A stretch of DNA of 64,000 nucleotides, from the NCBI RefSeq assembly GCF_014133895.1, contig NC_050727.1:186001-250000 (forward strand), in the 5' to 3' direction. A model generated the notes under the pieces. That model saw nothing but the letters and a program-made list of their open reading frames with translations. It did not search any database and was not told the DNA's origin. The position numbers and the translations under genes were made by a program. The first letter of the stretch is position 1; the number at the start of each line of letters is the position of its first letter. This document shows, piece after piece, positions 59,589-64,000 of the stretch. The stretch comes from Torulaspora globosa. Lineage: Eukaryota; Ascomycota; Saccharomycetes; Saccharomycetales; Saccharomycetaceae.

Positions 59589-60250
59589 AAAAGAGGTTCA
59601 CTGGCGTATGATTCTTTAGTTATCTTGAAGCTGTTCTGTATGTTTCTTGTTGGTTTTCTGTTGATAGCGAACGGTAGTGAGCGTCAGTAAATACTGACAC
59701 AGACGAATCAAAATCAAAAATATAAAAGAGCGATATTCCACAGCAAAGCAGCTCGATTTCTAGCAAACGTTTGGCCGTTGTGACCAGTTACGCTCCGGTT
59801 CCAGCGGTTTCTTGTGAAGTACAGAACCGGAAGGTGCACTTGAATAGCGGAAGGTTTGTGGATAACCTGGCGGCGCCAGAAAATCCAAAATAATAAATAA
59901 AATAAAAAATAAAACAAAAAAAAAAAAGAAGGACTAGGAGGGAATGCTCCTGGCGGCTGAAGTAGGCCCGAATAGTTCAGAATTTTGTCGACCGTTTCAG
60001 CGGGCTTTGATCGATGCAAGTCCTTCGAGCGACGAATTTGGATTTAATCGGCTGAAATTAATTCTACTGAATGCAGAGAGACATCTACCGACTGCCCAAG
60101 CGCACTGGTAGCCGGTCCGAGGCTCGCGGGTCCCGTTGATCAATTCTATGCGGTGTGTCGCGGTGCACGTGACCGGAGTATACGCGTATTTAACGTATAC
60201 CTAGCTGATGAGGGACTCTAAACGGTGTATATCACATAGCAGGGTCGTCG
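59589..60250. promoter_or_regulatory. Divergent region AMA1 / HSV2
   Basis: About 660 bases. It has two GGCGGC cores (59869-59874 and GGCGGCT at 59952-59958), weak URS1 candidates for AMA1. An A-rich tract covers 59881-59932. CACGTG lies at 60166-60171 and ACGCGT at 60182-60187. AZR1 (YGR224W) is absent from this position. Confidence 0.4.
59881..59932 (+). repeat. Poly(A)-rich low-complexity tract
   Basis: About 50 bases of A with scattered T and a run of twelve A. On the other strand it gives near-matches (ten of eleven) to the ARS consensus. Confidence 0.6.
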
Positions 60251-61618
60251 ATGAACGTCAGAAAGGCCATCGTGGAGGGTTCCACGGAGAGGCCAGCCAG
60301 GTTTTTGCAGGTGGCTTTCAACCAGGACGATTCGTGCTTCAGCGGGGCGACGGAAGATGGGTTTGTTATCTACAACACTGATCCCCTGGCTTGCAAGCTG
60401 CTGAGAAGGTTTCAGCCGGCGGAAGAGGGCAGGATGAGTGGTGCCGGTACGGGGATTGGCTACACAAGAATGCTTTATCGCACAAATTACACAGCGTTGG
60501 TCGGTGGGGGCAAGAGGCCACGGTACCCTCTGAACAAACTGGTTATCTGGGAGGATCTGCAACAGCGGGAAAGTGTGGTCTTGAAGTTCATGTCACCGAT
60601 AAAGCAGGTATTTCTGTCAAGGGTGCATATAATAGTGGTGCTGGAGTCGTCAGTGGAAGTTTTCCAATTCCAAAGCGCGCCCAAGAGGATATGTCCATCT
60701 CTGGATATATATCCACACGGCACTGTTGACTTTGTGGTTTCTCAGGCTCGTTATAGAAGAGAGTCGCAGGGATCTACGGGCAACAGTCGTGGGGTTCATA
60801 ACGGGGCAGCCAGCGAGGTTAGCTCCGCTAACGGCGGTGTGAACGGGATCATAGCGTTCCCATCTGCCAGGAGCGTAGGGCAAGTGCATATTGCTGATCT
60901 TTCGCGCTTGAAACATAACGACCAGAATCCTGAAGGTACGCAATTACTGCCCACTTCGATCATCAAGGCACACAAGACGCCCATAAGGTTCCTGCGGCTC
61001 AACCACCAGGGAACCATGATTGCGACCTGCTCGGTTCAAGGAACCTTGATCCGTTTGTTCAGCACCCACAATGGATCGCTGATAAAAGAGTTCAGGCGAG
61101 GCTCCGATAAAGCAGACATCTACGAAATGGCATTCAGTCCCAAAGGCTCCAAGTTGGCCGTGGTATCAGATAAACAAACCCTTCACATCTTCCAGATCTC
61201 TCTCGGGAAGGAAAATAATGGCGGCGATGAACACAGCAGAAACAAGACTCACGCACTCAGGAAATATGTCCCCTCCAGTTGGAAACCGAGGTATTTAGAT
61301 TCAGTATGGTCGATGTGTAGCGTGCATTTAAGGAATCCCATGCTGAGGGATAGCGACGGGGACGCAAGACTACAAAGGGACAAGTGCAAGATAGGCTGGT
61401 GCAAATATGCTGAGAGCGAGAGTGGCAACGATTCCGACGAAGAGGACAGTCTCGTTCTAGTATGGAGAAAGACCGGCATTTGGGAGAAATACGTCATCTT
61501 GGAGAGGGAACCGCAGCAGGCTTCCAAGCATGTCTACAGCGCGCAGGAGACGCTGCGGAATGAAGCAAGCACTCCCACACAATGGGAGCTCGTCCGTGAG
61601 TCTTGGAGAGAACTCTAA
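60251..61618 (+). CDS. HSV2: Hsv2, PROPPIN phosphoinositide-binding protein
   Basis: Hsv2 is a seven-bladed WD40 PROPPIN that binds PI3P and PI(3,5)P2 and takes part in piecemeal microautophagy of the nucleus. The 455-residue product (S. cerevisiae: 448) has the N-terminal WD blade (FLQVAFNQDDSCFSGATEDG), the conserved LVGGG and NKLVIWEDLQQ segments and the lipid-binding FRRG motif at about residues 281-284 (LIKEFRRGSDKADIYEMAFS). Hsv2 rather than Atg18 or Atg21 is chosen from position next to AMA1 and PET54 (YGR223C). Confidence 0.93.
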   Translation: MNVRKAIVEGSTERPARFLQVAFNQDDSCFSGATEDGFVIYNTDPLACKLLRRFQPAEEGRMSGAGTGIGYTRMLYRTNYTALVGGGKRPRYPLNKLVIWEDLQQRESVVLKFMSPIKQVFLSRVHIIVVLESSVEVFQFQSAPKRICPSLDIYPHGTVDFVVSQARYRRESQGSTGNSRGVHNGAASEVSSANGGVNGIIAFPSARSVGQVHIADLSRLKHNDQNPEGTQLLPTSIIKAHKTPIRFLRLNHQGTMIATCSVQGTLIRLFSTHNGSLIKEFRRGSDKADIYEMAFSPKGSKLAVVSDKQTLHIFQISLGKENNGGDEHSRNKTHALRKYVPSSWKPRYLDSVWSMCSVHLRNPMLRDSDGDARLQRDKCKIGWCKYAESESGNDSDEEDSLVLVWRKTGIWEKYVILEREPQQASKHVYSAQETLRNEASTPTQWELVRESWREL

Positions 61619-61682
61619 AAGTTCACCTTATTTACCGTTTATTATGTAATCCCTCATATGTTGCACCACTGATGAAGCACAT

Positions 61683-62459
61683 CTATCCCAATGTCTCAAC
61701 CAAGAGTTTCATGTGTAGCTTATCTTCGAAATGCACGCCATGAAAGTTTCTCTTGAACTTCAGACAGTCACTGGTGTCGTTAAATGCAATGTAGTATAGG
61801 GTTGCGCCAGTCGAAACATCCCAATACAGCTTGAAACAGTGCTTGATATCGTAGAACCAAAATCTGTCAATCAAATCGTGCGGCCTCATATCGAAGGGCA
61901 AGTTCCACACCAGCGCCGATCTCTCCTCTATCGGCCTGATCCGTTCCTGCAGTGCGTTAAGATCAAACTTGGAACGGTCAAACGGCTCCTTCGTTCTGCT
62001 TTTTTCATTGTACAGACCATGCGACTCGAACGCTGCTGTCAGATTCTTCACATACTGTGCGTATACATGCTCACTGCTGTCGCCGGGCGGCAGTGGCACG
62101 AATTTGACTCTGATCTTGTTGATTCGGCTCAGTTCGGTAGCGCTCCGGTACCTCGCCAGCGACTGGCTACTGTTGAAGAGCAGCACATAGCAGTCCTTGA
62201 ATTGAAAGTATCTGGGATCTCTGCATTTGAGCACCTGAAAATCGACGCCGCTGGTCCTAGCTGCGCCAGCAACAGAAAACAGCATTTCTGGCAGTATATT
62301 CACAAAATCGGCCTTGTCTAACGACGGATTGTAGCTTTTATATTTCAACGCTGTGGAGCGACTCGCAGGACCCGCCTGCGACAACTCGCCGGCGACGCCC
62401 AGCACCTTACCGCTCTTCAGATGACTCAGCACTGCTGAAACTGCTTTCTTCGACGCCAT
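61683..62459 (-). CDS. PET54: Pet54, mitochondrial COX3 translation and splicing factor
   Basis: Pet54 activates translation of mitochondrial COX3 mRNA and helps splice a COX1 intron. The 258-residue product (S. cerevisiae: 293) begins MASKKAVSAVLSHLKSGKVL, which is basic and amphipathic, consistent with mitochondrial import. It contains an RRM-like stretch at about residues 180-255 (SALVWNLPFDMRPHDLIDRF to CLKFKRNFHGVHFEDKLHMK). Similarity to S. cerevisiae is modest; context with HSV2 and SKG6/TOS2 equals YGR222W. Confidence 0.88.
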   Translation of the reverse strand: MASKKAVSAVLSHLKSGKVLGVAGELSQAGPASRSTALKYKSYNPSLDKADFVNILPEMLFSVAGAARTSGVDFQVLKCRDPRYFQFKDCYVLLFNSSQSLARYRSATELSRINKIRVKFVPLPPGDSSEHVYAQYVKNLTAAFESHGLYNEKSRTKEPFDRSKFDLNALQERIRPIEERSALVWNLPFDMRPHDLIDRFWFYDIKHCFKLYWDVSTGATLYYIAFNDTSDCLKFKRNFHGVHFEDKLHMKLLVETLG

Positions 62460-62670
62460 AGCCAGCGCAATCCGTTGATTCCGCTGCCCTCCAGAGGCCC
62501 ATCTATGGTCCTATACAGGTACTTCCAGCTTATACGATTTTTCATGCGTTACCCGGACCTACTCGCAAAACTATATAAGGAGCGGCGGCCGCGCTCTCCT
62601 TCTTCTTTTCCCGCCACTTCCACTCGCAACACAGGGGCAAAAGCAGACGGGAAATCGGCCTCAAGAAGAC

Positions 62671-62691
62671 GGGGCTGCCTTTGGCAGCCCC
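62671..62691. repeat. Inverted repeat, 9-bp stem with TTT loop
   Basis: GGGGCTGCC then TTT then GGCAGCCCC: a perfect stem that could fold as RNA or cruciform. No following T-run or known regulatory role is seen. Confidence 0.7.
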
Positions 62692-62811
62692 TGACTTACA
62701 ACGAACATGGTTCTTGCCTTTTACCAGAGCCATCCGGGGGTCGTTTCCATTACACAGGTCATGCTGCTGCTTTGCCCCGCCAACTTCATTTTTTGGAACC
62801 CTCTTTCACTA

Positions 62812-62835
62812 AGCACTGTTCTGCTGAACAGTGCT
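62812..62835. repeat. Inverted repeat, 10-bp stem with TGCT loop
   Basis: AGCACTGTTC, loop TGCT, GAACAGTGCT: perfect 10-base-pair stem, 120 bases from the previous hairpin. Confidence 0.7.
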
Positions 62836-63009
62836 CTGTGCAATCTCTTCCCATGCATCGTTGTATCCGAAGCCCGTGAGTACAGGGGCCGGTGTATAGG
62901 ACGCACCCTGGCTTCAAACCAGAATACCCTCTTGATGGCACGCCAACTGATCGACAGCATGCCCGCCACAGGCCCAGCAGTCGGCAGTTGGTTCTTGAAG
63001 TAAACTTTT

Positions 63010-63042
63010 ACGCGTTTTTCGGTTTCCGAATCGAGAACGCGT
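63010..63042 (+). promoter_or_regulatory. Two MCB elements upstream of SKG6/TOS2
   Basis: ACGCGT at 63010-63015 and 63037-63042, 139-171 bases before the ATG at 63181. TOS2 was named as a target of SBF in S. cerevisiae, so G1/S control is expected. Confidence 0.7.
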
Positions 63043-63180
63043 GTCCAGATTAGGCGTCTGCTGGTGCTGGAAGTAGGCGTAGAGACCTCGAGCACTGTTT
63101 AATAGAAGACATCACTGGTCGGTACCACGTTAGATCAGCCATTGGAATCCAATTCAACGTTTCATAGCGGTTGTTTGGTC

Positions 63181-64000
63181 ATGTTGGAGACGAAAGTGAT
63201 GTCAGCGACTCGAACGTCGCTTGCGGGAACGTACACAGTGGTCAAGAGAGAAGCGCAGTCCTCCGGAAGCTCTACGTCCAGTGGGAAAGTTGCCAAGTGT
63301 ACTGGCAGTGAGAGCAGTTGCCAGAAACCCTCGAACACGAGCGCCGTCACGGTCGGAGTCGCAGTGGCTATTCCTGTGGGTTGTGTGCTGATACTGTTCG
63401 TGGTTATTCTTTGGGTTGTGTATAGAAGAAACAAGAAAGAGGCGCAGGAGGACAATGATCCGGACTTTGAGGGCGATACCGAGTATCTGCCGGCCGCGAA
63501 GGGCACCAACGGCTACTCTTTGAGCACGTCGTCGCATTCGGGCGACTCTCAGACACCCAAGGAGTGGGCAGGTGACGAAGAGAGCTACTTCGCTGGAAAT
63601 TCCGGACGTTATCTAAGAGGTAGTGAAAGTGTGAGGAACAGCCAGGCGAGAAACGTGGACCCTTTCATTCTGCCCGAGGCTAATGACGATTCCTTGAGGG
63701 ACTTTGCCAGACAACTGCAAAACGATGAGTTCGGTCCGTATCGTATTGCTTCTAACTCCAACTCTAGGGCGACCAGCCAGCTGTCGCTGCCGCTGGAGAA
63801 GAATCCGATGAAGGTCTCTTCGAACGTGGGCTCCAATGTCACTAGATATACCTCGGCAGATACAAACCACACGCTAGGCGACGCGACACCTACAGGCGAC
63901 TCAACGTCGTCTTCCGAGCCACCGCTGAATCAGAGCCCTGTCAAGAGCGTCACCGGTGACGTGACCAGGAAGTATGCCGAAGATCACAGTGGGCTTGAGG
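63181..64000 (+). CDS. SKG6: Skg6/Tos2 family polarity protein (5' part, runs off window)
   Basis: Skg6 and Tos2 are single-pass membrane proteins at sites of polarised growth, bound to Cdc24 or Zds proteins. The frame starts at ATG 63181 and is open to the last base, giving 273 residues without stop. A membrane span at about residues 56-80 (VTVGVAVAIPVGCVLILFVV) is followed by a basic YRRNKK stop-transfer. Then comes the family acidic box DNDPDFEGDTEYLP and a serine-rich region containing VDPFILPEANDDSLRDFARQ. Position equals SKG6 (YHR149C) and TOS2 (YGR221C); this single copy could be named either way. Confidence 0.88.
   Translation, partial: MLETKVMSATRTSLAGTYTVVKREAQSSGSSTSSGKVAKCTGSESSCQKPSNTSAVTVGVAVAIPVGCVLILFVVILWVVYRRNKKEAQEDNDPDFEGDTEYLPAAKGTNGYSLSTSSHSGDSQTPKEWAGDEESYFAGNSGRYLRGSESVRNSQARNVDPFILPEANDDSLRDFARQLQNDEFGPYRIASNSNSRATSQLSLPLEKNPMKVSSNVGSNVTRYTSADTNHTLGDATPTGDSTSSSEPPLNQSPVKSVTGDVTRKYAEDHSGLE

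Larger units (their letters stand above)
62460..63180. other. Divergent region PET54 / SKG6-TOS2 with two strong hairpins and two MCB sites
   Basis: About 720 bases. It holds two perfect inverted repeats (62671-62691 and 62812-62835) and two MCB sites. A 98-codon plus frame at 62707 has no known domain and is probably chance. A pseudo T-arm near 62910 was rejected as tRNA. Confidence 0.45.

Noticed and set aside
62879..62945. Possible tRNA T-arm (CTGGCTTCAAACCAG)
   Set aside because: The loop does not begin TTC in the right register, and no A-box, anticodon or acceptor stem fits.
62707..63003. 98-codon plus frame before SKG6/TOS2
   Set aside because: Contains one of the hairpins, hydrophobic but no known family, and lies in a promoter region.

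Overview
This window is nuclear DNA from a budding yeast of the family Saccharomycetaceae. It shows dense genes, almost no introns, the yeast intron signals GTATGT or GTACGT with TACTAAC, and protein after protein recognisable as a Saccharomyces cerevisiae orthologue. Gene order points to a species that branched before the whole-genome duplication. Genes that in S. cerevisiae are split between chromosome VIII right (YHR149-YHR165) and chromosome VII right (YGR221-YGR250) are interleaved here in one single-copy series. The genus cannot be fixed from the sequence alone; Lachancea, Torulaspora, Zygosaccharomyces or Zygotorulaspora would all fit. Names are assigned by remembered protein similarity plus synteny, not by a database search.

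Left part (1-23.5 kb): the 3' end of PRP8; an unrecognised gene with a likely 3' intron; DNA2; RIE1 (YGR250C); MGA1; a SOL3/SOL4 6-phosphogluconolactonase; CPD1; BRF1; SDA1 with PAC/RRPE ribosome-biogenesis elements; LSC2; an MPC2/MPC3 pyruvate-carrier subunit; and a YAP1801/YAP1802 clathrin adaptor.

Middle (23.9-43 kb): PFK1, PEX18/PEX21, TDA11, KEL1/KEL2, REC104 (exact Ume6 URS1 site), YGR237C-like, SPG1, MIC26, a YHB1 flavohaemoglobin gene broken by two single-base frameshifts, and RTT107 (MCB site).

Right part (43-64 kb): SPO16 (exact URS1), PHO81 (two Pho4 E-boxes lying inside the end of SPO16), NAS6/PHB2 (divergent, with a PACE element), SPO12/BNS1 (Mcm1-Fkh composite site), SMI1, DIE2/ALG10, MTC6, PEX28, AMA1 (one intron with the unusual 5' splice site GTACGT and a Mer1-enhancer-like motif), HSV2, PET54, and the 5' part of a SKG6/TOS2 gene (two MCB sites).

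The meiotic genes REC104, SPO16, SPO12 and AMA1 lie within about 26 kb and several carry the expected regulatory signatures. I saw no tRNA, rRNA, transposon, LTR, centromere or CRISPR array. The points most worth following are the broken YHB1, the Mer1-type AMA1 intron, the unknown spliced gene after PRP8, and an ATG-less open frame between SPO16 and PHO81 that resembles a Tctex-type dynein light chain.
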